Origin: Alkalibacterium sp. AK22
GTDB taxonomy: Bacteria; Bacillota; Bacilli; Lactobacillales; Carnobacteriaceae_A
Reading direction: 5' to 3'
DNA: 64,000 nucleotides
NCBI RefSeq assembly: GCF_000585255.1
Contig: NZ_JANL01000008.1
Coordinates: 109,216 to 173,215 of the forward strand
Made by a program: the position numbers and the translations under genes
Notes under the pieces: model-generated
Databases searched by the model: none
Seen by the model: the letters and a program-made list of their open reading frames with translations, nothing else
What the model was told of the DNA's origin: nothing
Part shown: in pieces, positions 9,087 through 16,544 of the stretch
Layout of the letters: every line of letters starts with the position of its first letter
Position numbering within the stretch: position 1 is the first letter of the stretch

Positions 9087-9139
9087 AAAAGAACGGAAAA
9101 ACTCAGATCCCTGTGATCCTGGTTTTCCGTTCTTTTTTA
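9087..9139. terminator. Bidirectional terminator between rpmB and thiN
   Basis: Arms 9087-9100 and 9123-9136 are a 14-base perfect match, with an inner GATCC/GGATC pairing in the loop. A T run follows on the plus strand and an A run precedes it, so it can stop rpmB (plus) and the long coaBC-thiN unit (minus). Confidence 0.85.
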
Positions 9140-9141
9140 AT

Positions 9142-9774
9142 TTATCCGCTGCTTTGTATAACAGCCAAAACGCCCTCTGAAAATGAAAAACGACTATATT
9201 CTTGTGTAAATTCATTACTGATTAGAGTAACTGGATATGCTGTATCCAATCTATCGACTGGATACTTCACCCCAGTTGTACTCAAACCTTTAAGAGCTGT
9301 CATCCCTACAAAGGCCAAGTATTTCATATTCTTTTGCCTGTCTAAATGATAACTGCCTGCTTTATAAAAGGTCACATTGTTTTGTGAATGCTTAAACTCA
9401 ATTTTTTGAATAATATCTTCGAACCTTGGCTGATGTACTAAAAAAAGTAGGTTAAGCAAATGGTCCATTCGACCTCCAGACCAGTTATAAACAAATAGTT
9501 TGTCTGGCTTATAGCGCTTCTCAGCCCACTCGATGGCCAGCTCAGCATCCGTATCATCTTTTTCAGCTTCAAACCGGCGATACTCCCTGGCTTCTCTGGT
9601 AATCTTTTCATACTCTGCTTCGGATACCGAGTCAAAGTCTCCAATCGCCAGATCAACTGAAACTCCCTCATCTAGCAACATCAGGGCCCCTTTGTCTACT
9701 CCCACTACTTTGTCTCCCGGTCTCAAATCAAGCCTTAACTTGTCCATTTCGGGAGACCCCAGCATGATATGCAC
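9142..9774 (-). CDS. thiN: Thiamine pyrophosphokinase
   Basis: Transfers pyrophosphate from ATP to thiamine to give TPP. It has the family's signature residues: GDFDS for metal binding, KDDTDAELA, and GGRMDH in the central domain, with a C-terminal thiamine-binding domain. A GTG at 9774 gives MHIMLGSPEMDK, lining up with known ThiN N-termini and lying 11 bases after AAAGGA; an ATG at 9786 overlapping the rpe stop (ATGA) is the alternative. It is last in the coaBC-to-thiN unit, next to rpe as in Bacillus. Together with thiT at 40.3 kb it would complete thiamine salvage: uptake, then direct conversion to TPP. Confidence 0.93.
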   Translation of the reverse strand: MHIMLGSPEMDKLRLDLRPGDKVVGVDKGALMLLDEGVSVDLAIGDFDSVSEAEYEKITREAREYRRFEAEKDDTDAELAIEWAEKRYKPDKLFVYNWSGGRMDHLLNLLFLVHQPRFEDIIQKIEFKHSQNNVTFYKAGSYHLDRQKNMKYLAFVGMTALKGLSTTGVKYPVDRLDTAYPVTLISNEFTQEYSRFSFSEGVLAVIQSSG

Positions 9775-9782
9775 CCGGCTTA

Positions 9783-10442
9783 TCATCCTTTGTTGACCGC
9801 CTTTTGAAGACTATCAATCTGGCTGGCCGCATTTTCAGCATTATAAATATAAGATCCTGCAACCATTACTGTCGCACCTGCTTCTGCACATGCTGCAGCT
9901 GTTTCAGGATTGATGCCTCCATCCACTTCTATTTCGTAATCTAGTTTTTCATTTTTTTTCAGCATATCCAGCTGCCTGATTTTATCAAGGGTTTCTGGTA
10001 TAAACGCCTGCCCACCAAAACCCGGATTGACCGTCATGACCAGAACGAGATCGACCATCGGCAGAACTGCCTGGACTTGAGATACTGGGGTTGCCGGATT
10101 TAAAGCAATACCTGCCTTGATTCCTTTGTTCTTGATCATCTGAAGCGCCCGATGGACATGCACAGTGCTTTCAGCATGGATTGTGACCAGATCTGCTCCA
10201 GCTTCATAAAAAGAATCTATATACTCTTCCGGCTTCTCTACCATCAGGTGGCAGTCCATCAACAAATCAGTATGGGGTCTCAGCGCCTTGACCACATTAG
10301 CCCCAAACGTCAAATTGGGTACAAAATGGCCATCCATTGTGTCGACATGGATCCATTTTGCCCCTCCTTGCTCAACTTTTTTAACTTCTTTTTTCAGTTC
10401 TGCAAAATCTGCACTCAATATCGAAGGAGCAATTTTCATCAT
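9783..10442 (-). CDS. rpe: Ribulose-phosphate 3-epimerase
   Basis: Interconverts ribulose-5-phosphate and xylulose-5-phosphate in the pentose phosphate pathway. It is a TIM-barrel enzyme with the expected MKIAPSILSADF start, HVDTMDGHFVPNLTFG (metal-binding His and Asp), HLMVEKPE, MTVNPGFGGQ and the final EVDGGIN phosphate site. About 219 residues, normal. A run TTG-ATG-ATG lies at the start; the first ATG (10442) overlaps the rsgA stop as TGATG and is six bases after GAGAGG, so I chose it. The rsgA-rpe-thiN order is common to many Firmicutes. Confidence 0.96.
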   Translation of the reverse strand: MMKIAPSILSADFAELKKEVKKVEQGGAKWIHVDTMDGHFVPNLTFGANVVKALRPHTDLLMDCHLMVEKPEEYIDSFYEAGADLVTIHAESTVHVHRALQMIKNKGIKAGIALNPATPVSQVQAVLPMVDLVLVMTVNPGFGGQAFIPETLDKIRQLDMLKKNEKLDYEIEVDGGINPETAAACAEAGATVMVAGSYIYNAENAASQIDSLQKAVNKG

Positions 10443-11356
10443 CAACTTCCTCTCTTCTTTCCATAACGTGGTTTTCTATTCTGTATTTCTTCAAGTATCG
10501 AAAGATAGTGATCGTACCTGTGCTGGGCAATAGTTCCCTTATTTACTGCTGTCTTGACCGCACAGTTCGGTTCATTTTGATGAACACACCCTTTAAACCG
10601 GCATTCTCGGCCTGTTTCCCATATCTCAGGAAAACAGACTGCCAGATCTGCAGCAGCGATATCATCAAACTCAATAGCACTAAATCCCGGTGTATCAGCA
10701 ATCAGTCCACCCAGCAAAGGAACCAGTTCAACATGTCTGGTCGTATGCCGGCCTCTGCCAAGAGATTTGGAAGTTTCTCCAATTTTAAGCTGCAGATTCG
10801 CATCCAGTCTATTCAATAGAGTCGATTTTCCAGCACCCGATTGCCCAAGAAATACTGCCAGACGCTTAGTAATCATGCTTCCAAACAAATCTTCCACTTC
10901 GACTTGTTCCAAGACCTTGTCTCTTTCAGGCAAAATGACCTCATAGCCTATCTTACGATAATAATCGGCATGTACTTTAACTTTTTCATATTCTTTTTCG
11001 TCTGCCAGGTCTGTTTTTGTGATCCAGATGACCGGCTGAATATGGTGTTGTTCAAGAGACACTAAATACCGGTCTAGAAGTGAGGTAGAAAAATCAGGAT
11101 CTTTGAGTGACATGATGATCACCCCAATATCCACATTGGCCACCGTCGGTCGAGTCAGCTGATTACTGCGCTGACTGATTTCCTCCAGAGTTCCTTCTGT
11201 GATAGCAGAAGCTGAGAACTTGACCTCATCACCAACAAGAGGACTCTCGTTTCTTTTTCTAAAAATCCCTCTGGGCTTAGTCTGATAGATTTTTCCATCT
11301 TCTGACTGAATATAGTAAAATCCACTTAAAGCTTTGATGATACGTCCATTTTTCAA
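10442..11356 (-). CDS. rsgA: Ribosome small-subunit GTPase RsgA
   Basis: Circularly permuted GTPase that helps 30S maturation. It has an N-terminal OB fold (GRIIKALSGFYYI through VGDEVKF), then G4 (TKTD), the G1 loop GQSGAGKST, G3 DTPGFS, and a C-terminal zinc finger with CRFKGCVHQNEPNC. The order G4-G1-G3 is the permutation that defines the family. I place the start at TTG 11356, nine bases after AAAGGA and giving the family N-terminus; an ATG 11 codons upstream overlaps prkC. In Bacillus this protein is a PrkC substrate, and here too it follows the stp-prkC pair directly. Confidence 0.94.
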   Translation of the reverse strand: MKNGRIIKALSGFYYIQSEDGKIYQTKPRGIFRKRNESPLVGDEVKFSASAITEGTLEEISQRSNQLTRPTVANVDIGVIIMSLKDPDFSTSLLDRYLVSLEQHHIQPVIWITKTDLADEKEYEKVKVHADYYRKIGYEVILPERDKVLEQVEVEDLFGSMITKRLAVFLGQSGAGKSTLLNRLDANLQLKIGETSKSLGRGRHTTRHVELVPLLGGLIADTPGFSAIEFDDIAAADLAVCFPEIWETGRECRFKGCVHQNEPNCAVKTAVNKGTIAQHRYDHYLSILEEIQNRKPRYGKKRGS

Positions 11357-11381
11357 GCTGTCGCGTCCTTTCTGTTTAAAC

Positions 11382-13412
11382 TCAGTCATCCGGACTGATT
11401 TCGAGTTCCTCTTTAATTAGCTCACCATCTCTGTAAACCCTAAATGCTGCTGTCTGACCCTCTTCAACCGTCAAATTCAGTATAACCGGCGTATCCTCAA
11501 AAATGTCAAACGCTCTATATACCTCATCAAAAGAATTTTCAGCATCTTCTACGTATATCTCAATCTGATTAGCCTCGAGACTCTGCTCTTCTACATCTTG
11601 TTCATCGTTTTCGTCATTCTCTTCAGATTCTTCTGTTTCGTTCTCATCATCTCGATTGTTCGGTGACTCATAATCGACGATGATTCCTCTGTCGAAAGAT
11701 ATAGTTTCGGGTTCTTCAGGTCCACTTGAAAAGACAACTGAAATACGGGAACCAGGATAAATTGTTGTGCCCGGTTCAGGAGATTGTCTAGCTACCTGAC
11801 CTTCCGGAATCGTGTCGTGCGGCTCGTTCGTTATCGTCACCGACAGATTCAAATCATTGGCATAATCTTCGACCCCGACAGATGAATACCCAATCAGCCG
11901 TCTTAACGCAAAACCTTCAGGTCCGGTGCTGACTACCAGAGTAACAATCGTATCTCCTGGAACTGCCTCTTCACCAGCTTCTAAACTCTGAGAGATGACA
12001 CGTCCTTCCTGTACCTCAGCGCTAAAGGCTTCCTCCCTTTCGACTGTGAAACCTAAATCCGTTAACTCAGCACGGGCATCTTCGAAAGCCTGACCCTCAT
12101 AATTCTCCATTGCGACACGTTCTTCCCCCATACTAACATAGAGATTAATCGCGGCTCCTTCCCTCAATACAGCACCCTCGGAAGGACGGGAACGAATAAC
12201 ATGATCCGCTTCAATCTCTGCGTGATACTGCTCGGTCAATTCACCAAGCTCAAGGTTGAGTTCGCTCAGACTATTTTCTACCTCTTCAAGGCTGACACCT
12301 GAAAAATCCGGTACCTGCACCTCTTGAGGCCGAGTCATGCTGAACACTAGTAGTGAACCAATCATCACCAGCAGCAGAATAATAATCAGCAGCAGGTTGC
12401 GCCTTTTCTTCCAGCTCGACTGCTCATCCTGTGGACTTGCTTTATCCGAAGCATTCGCCAGCTCTAATGTGGCTGTCCGGCTGTTGTCCGTTTTTGCTGT
12501 GAATTCGGCTTGAGCCGGTACAGGAATAGGCTGAATCATTTTGGTCTCATCATCTGAGAAAGAAGTTGGCTCAAAACGTGCCTCATCAGAACGGGAAGCG
12601 GATAATGCCGATTCCAGATCTTCCTTCATTTCGACTATGGATCCATAACGATTAGAGGCTTCTTTTGCAGTCGCTCTCAGAACAACGTTTTCGAGCGCCT
12701 GAGGCAGAGAAGAATCATTCTCTTTCAGGGAAGGCATATCATTTTGAAAATGTTTCAGCGCAATTGACACTGCTGATTCTCCGTCAAAAGGTACTTTTCC
12801 TGAGAGCATTTCATAGAGCAAGATACCCAGTGAATAAATATCCGACTGCTTAGTTGCCATGCTGCCCCTTGCCTGTTCAGGTGAAATGTAGTGCACTGAT
12901 CCAAGCAAGGAGTTGGTCTGAGTAATTGAGTTCTCAGATAAGGCTACAGCGATACCAAAATCCGTAATTTTCACCTTCTCATCATGATCAATTAAGATAT
13001 TCTGAGGCTTGAGATCTCTATGAATAATATTGTGATTGTGGGCATATTCTACAGCATCCAATATCTGAGTCATAATGCCAATCGTTTTTCGGTAAGGAAG
13101 TGGGTGATGATGCTTGATAAAATCTTTCAGGTCATACCCTTCAACATATTCCATGACAATATAAGGAGTGTCGTCTTCCCCGACGTCCACAACATTGACA
13201 ATATTTGGATGAGTCAGTTCAGTTGTTGAAAGAGCTTCGCGCTTAAATCGCCGAATACTTGCTTCGTCATTATGAAAGTTGTAGGCCATCAGCTTGACAG
13301 CGACTTGCCTTTCCAGTATGAGGTCTGTCGCTAAATATACCTTGGCCATCCCGCCGGATCCGATTTCTTTTATAATTTTATACCTGTTGCTTATTCTCTC
13401 TCCTGGTATCAT
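11382..13412 (-). CDS. prkC: PASTA-domain serine/threonine protein kinase
   Basis: Membrane kinase that senses cell-wall fragments. The kinase domain (about residues 10-270) has Lys40 in VAVKLM, HRDLKPQN with catalytic Asp133, DFG at 151-153, and activation-loop SLLGSVHYISPEQ. A juxtamembrane linker leads to one membrane helix (LLLIIILLLVMIGSLLVF), followed by three extracellular PASTA repeats. After these comes an unusual tail: a linker made mainly of Glu, Asp and Asn (around NRDDENETEESEENDEND), then about 60 residues of predicted beta structure ending in ISPDD. It is paired with its phosphatase gene stp, one base apart. The kinase call is certain; ligand and tail function are not. Confidence 0.96.
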   Translation of the reverse strand: MIPGERISNRYKIIKEIGSGGMAKVYLATDLILERQVAVKLMAYNFHNDEASIRRFKREALSTTELTHPNIVNVVDVGEDDTPYIVMEYVEGYDLKDFIKHHHPLPYRKTIGIMTQILDAVEYAHNHNIIHRDLKPQNILIDHDEKVKITDFGIAVALSENSITQTNSLLGSVHYISPEQARGSMATKQSDIYSLGILLYEMLSGKVPFDGESAVSIALKHFQNDMPSLKENDSSLPQALENVVLRATAKEASNRYGSIVEMKEDLESALSASRSDEARFEPTSFSDDETKMIQPIPVPAQAEFTAKTDNSRTATLELANASDKASPQDEQSSWKKRRNLLLIIILLLVMIGSLLVFSMTRPQEVQVPDFSGVSLEEVENSLSELNLELGELTEQYHAEIEADHVIRSRPSEGAVLREGAAINLYVSMGEERVAMENYEGQAFEDARAELTDLGFTVEREEAFSAEVQEGRVISQSLEAGEEAVPGDTIVTLVVSTGPEGFALRRLIGYSSVGVEDYANDLNLSVTITNEPHDTIPEGQVARQSPEPGTTIYPGSRISVVFSSGPEEPETISFDRGIIVDYESPNNRDDENETEESEENDENDEQDVEEQSLEANQIEIYVEDAENSFDEVYRAFDIFEDTPVILNLTVEEGQTAAFRVYRDGELIKEELEISPDD

Positions 13413-13413
13413 A

Positions 13414-14166
13414 TCATTCCCCTCCCTTCCTATGTCGGTCCTCTTGAATCAGACAAAGACTGATGTTGTCTGTCGATCCATTCTCAAGGGCTTTGAGCAC
13501 CAGTGATTCGCCTATACGGTCTAAATGGGTTTCTTTACTTAAAACAGCTTGCATTGACTGAATGTCCAGCCCATTGGACAGGCCGTCAGAACAGAGCAAC
13601 AGCAAATCTGTTTCCTCACGTTCCAGAAGGAAAAAGTCGACATTCACTTTGTCGTATACACCCAAAGACCGTGTCAGTGTATGTCTCTGGCGGTGGGTTT
13701 TTGCTTCTTCAGCGGTTATCTCTCCACTCATCTGAAGTTCGTTGGCAAAAGAGTGGTCGATTGTGATCAGGTCAAGATGACCCGTTTGGCTGTTAAGCTG
13801 ATAAGCTCGACTGTCTCCAATGTTTCCTATCAGGATTTTATCTCCTATAAAGGCAGCTGTCACCAGTGTAGTACCCATGCCTTCAAGATCATCATAACTT
13901 TTTGCCACCCGATAAATGCGCTGATTCTCTAAATTGATGTGATGATCCAGCCATGTTTTGACTTTGTCTTCAGCAGTAAAAGCTGTCTCTTCCCACTGGT
14001 GACCAAGCTGTATAACGGCCATCTCGCTCGCAATATCCCCCGCCTTATGTCCACCCATCCCGTCACACAGGATAGCTAGGAGCTGGCCATTTTGATTATA
14101 AAAGAGTTCAAGGTAATCCTGATTAGAAGAGCGCCTGCCTATATGCGTTTTTTTACATGTATTCAC
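13414..14166 (-). CDS. stp: PP2C-type serine/threonine phosphatase
   Basis: Reverses PrkC phosphorylation. All metal-binding signatures of the bacterial PP2C family are present: RSSNQD near the N-terminus, DGMGGH (Asp35), GNIGDSRAY, CSDGLSNG and STDNISL. At 250 residues it is a single-domain cytoplasmic enzyme. The start is GTG at 14166, nine bases after GGAG. It sits directly before prkC, the standard phosphatase-kinase pair. Many Firmicutes have rlmN between rsmB and this gene; here there is only a 63-base gap. Confidence 0.95.
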   Translation of the reverse strand: MNTCKKTHIGRRSSNQDYLELFYNQNGQLLAILCDGMGGHKAGDIASEMAVIQLGHQWEETAFTAEDKVKTWLDHHINLENQRIYRVAKSYDDLEGMGTTLVTAAFIGDKILIGNIGDSRAYQLNSQTGHLDLITIDHSFANELQMSGEITAEEAKTHRQRHTLTRSLGVYDKVNVDFFLLEREETDLLLLCSDGLSNGLDIQSMQAVLSKETHLDRIGESLVLKALENGSTDNISLCLIQEDRHRKGGE

Positions 14167-14229
14167 TCATTATCACTCCAGCCCTCACTATGTAGCGGAC
14201 TGCCTTTTCAGCCAGTTTCCGCAAGTGTT

Positions 14230-15588
14230 CTAGTCTTCTTTTCTTTTCAATGCTGCAATAAAAAATCCATCTGTCTGATAATAGTGCGGATACAAATGCA
14301 GCATACCATCAGATTCAGCTTTAGAAAGCGCTTGGCTTGTATGCACTTCCTGTTTTTCATAGTCAGGATGCGTGTGTAAAAACTGCTCGATAACTTCATC
14401 GTTTTCTTTACGGGTAATGGTACACGTACTGTAGACCAGTAGCCCGTCTTTTTTGACCAAAGGCGCCACCGCATCCAGTATATCCAGCTGCACTTTCTGA
14501 AGAGAAACTATGTCTTCCAGTTTTTTCTGGTAGCGTATGTCCGGCTTGCGTCTCATCAGTCCAAGCCCGGAACATGGTGCATCTACAAGAACCCGCTCAA
14601 AGCTTTGGGGCTCAAAGACATTACCTGCCTGCCGTGCATCCATCGCACGTGTATCGACCACATCTAACACACGCAGACGAGCTGCATTTTCAATGATTTT
14701 GTTTACTTTTTTTTCATGCAGATCAAGTGCTGTCACTTTTCCTCCAGCTTCTGCACTCAGATAGGAAGCGATGTGAGCGGTCTTTCCTCCCGGGGCCGCA
14801 CAGGCATCTAGCACCTGATCAGCCGGAGTCAGCTGCATCGCTTCAGCTACCAAGGCCGAGCTTTCATCTTGAACTGTAATCACTCCTTCAATAAAGAGTG
14901 CGGAGTTTACCGGCAAGCCATTCTGGCAGATCAATACCTGGTCAGAGACTTTACTTCTAACGGTCTCAAATCCTTCTTCAGCCAATTGACGGGCCACGTC
15001 TTCTACTGACTGCCTGTTTGTGTTTACTCTTACGCTGACTTTGGCCCGACTAGACAGTGACTGCAACAATTCTTCGGTCTGTTCTCGGCCCACTTCTTCC
15101 TCCAGAAGGCTGACAATCCATTCTGGATAGCTGTAAGTGACTGACATGCGAAGACCCCACTCCCTAATAGCTTGCGGATCGCGGACTCCTTTCCGATCGA
15201 TTGCTCTCAGCACTCCATTAATGAAACCAGATATCCCTTTATGTCCTTTGAATTTGGCAATCTGAACGGCTTCATCTACAGCAGCATGTGTAGGGATCCT
15301 GTCCAAAATAATCATCTGATAGAGTGACAGTCGCAAAAGCTGCCTAACCCAACTGTCTATCTTTTTCTGCCGGCCGATAAAAGGTTCTAGCATGTAATCC
15401 AGCTTGATTTTGTTTTGAATGACCCCGTAGACCAGTTCTGTCAGGAAAGCGCGGTCTGTAGCCGTCAGTTCCTTTGAATTTAGTACATCATTCAACAACA
15501 GGTTACTGAAGGCCTGCTGTTTTTCTACTTTTTCCAATACAGTCATAGCCAAATAGCGGCTATTTTGATTCATTTTAGATTTCTTCAA
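14230..15588 (-). CDS. rsmB: 16S rRNA (cytosine-967-C5)-methyltransferase
   Basis: Methylates C967 of 16S rRNA using SAM. It has an N-terminal NusB-like RNA-binding domain (about residues 10-140, with RAFLTELVYGVIQ and HAAVDEAVQIAK), then a Rossmann methyltransferase with DACAAPGGKT, VDAPCSGLG and the catalytic YSTCT. The two motif cysteines (PCS and TCT) mark the RNA m5C class. I accept TTG 15588 as start: AAGGAG lies six bases upstream, inside the end of fmt, whereas the ATG five codons later is too far from it. It overlaps fmt by 14 bases. Confidence 0.94.
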   Translation of the reverse strand: MKKSKMNQNSRYLAMTVLEKVEKQQAFSNLLLNDVLNSKELTATDRAFLTELVYGVIQNKIKLDYMLEPFIGRQKKIDSWVRQLLRLSLYQMIILDRIPTHAAVDEAVQIAKFKGHKGISGFINGVLRAIDRKGVRDPQAIREWGLRMSVTYSYPEWIVSLLEEEVGREQTEELLQSLSSRAKVSVRVNTNRQSVEDVARQLAEEGFETVRSKVSDQVLICQNGLPVNSALFIEGVITVQDESSALVAEAMQLTPADQVLDACAAPGGKTAHIASYLSAEAGGKVTALDLHEKKVNKIIENAARLRVLDVVDTRAMDARQAGNVFEPQSFERVLVDAPCSGLGLMRRKPDIRYQKKLEDIVSLQKVQLDILDAVAPLVKKDGLLVYSTCTITRKENDEVIEQFLHTHPDYEKQEVHTSQALSKAESDGMLHLYPHYYQTDGFFIAALKRKED

Positions 15589-16525
15589 AATGTGCTCCTT
15601 CTTCCAGATGATTGACTGCTCCTTGCAGATAATGATTGATCTGCATGCGAGGCTTGCCGGATGGCTGAACTTCCATTAAAGACACTGCCGTGTTCATACC
15701 ACACTGGACCCACATCTCCCGCCTGTTCAATTTGATTATCGTACCAGGCTCTACTTCGGTAGTAAGGGCAAGCGGCTCGGCAAACCAGATTTTGAACCGC
15801 TGGCCTTCCAGCTGACTGTAGGCTCCAGGAAACGGGTTCATTCCTCTGATTTTATTGGCGACAGCTTCAGCCGAGTCATTCCAGTTTATTTTTTCCTGTT
15901 CTGGAGTGATCATTGGGGCATAAGTGACCTCGTCTTCTTTTTGTTTTTGGGCTTTTATTCTGCCGTCAAAGAGAGCCGGAAGCGTATCAAGCAGAAGATC
16001 TCTACCCAAAAGACTCAACTTATCGAACAAACTGCCGACTGTGTCTTCTGATGTGATCTTCAGGCTAGCCTGACTCAAGATATCCCCGGCATCCATTTCC
16101 TTTTCCATATACATGATGGTTACACCTGTCTTCTCGTCTCCGTTGATCAGGGCATAATGAATGGGTGCAGCTCCCCGGTATTTTGGCAAAAGTGAAGCAT
16201 GTACATTGACTGCCCGATATTCAGGCGCATTGAGCAGGACTGTCGGTACATACTGTCCGTAGGCAGCTGTGACGATGAGATCTGGTTTCAGGTCCAGAAT
16301 CTGCTGCTGCTCTTTTGAGCTGGAAAGTTTTTCCGGCTGCAAAACCTGAATCCCCTGTGCCATAGCCGCTTGCTTGACAGGTGGAGGAGTCAGTGTCTTT
16401 TTTCTGCCTACCTTCCGGTCAGGCTGAGTTACTGCAGCAATCACCTCGTATGCTCCATCATTGATTAGGCCCTCTAGTATTGGTACGGCAAATTGGGGTG
16501 TTCCCATAAATACAATTTTTTTCAT
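15575..16525 (-). CDS. fmt: Methionyl-tRNA formyltransferase
   Basis: Formylates initiator Met-tRNA using 10-formyl-tetrahydrofolate. The product starts MKKIVFMGTPQFAVP and contains the catalytic region HASLLPKYRGAAPI with the following GVTIMYMEKEMDAGDIL, plus a C-terminal OB-like tRNA-binding domain. At 316 residues it is standard. The ATG at 16525 has GGAG nine bases upstream; a longer in-frame version overlapping priA has no such site. The priA-fmt-rsmB order is conserved across Firmicutes. Confidence 0.96.
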   Translation of the reverse strand: MKKIVFMGTPQFAVPILEGLINDGAYEVIAAVTQPDRKVGRKKTLTPPPVKQAAMAQGIQVLQPEKLSSSKEQQQILDLKPDLIVTAAYGQYVPTVLLNAPEYRAVNVHASLLPKYRGAAPIHYALINGDEKTGVTIMYMEKEMDAGDILSQASLKITSEDTVGSLFDKLSLLGRDLLLDTLPALFDGRIKAQKQKEDEVTYAPMITPEQEKINWNDSAEAVANKIRGMNPFPGAYSQLEGQRFKIWFAEPLALTTEVEPGTIIKLNRREMWVQCGMNTAVSLMEVQPSGKPRMQINHYLQGAVNHLEEGAHFEEI

Positions 16526-16544
16526 TCTAAACTGCTCCGTTTCT

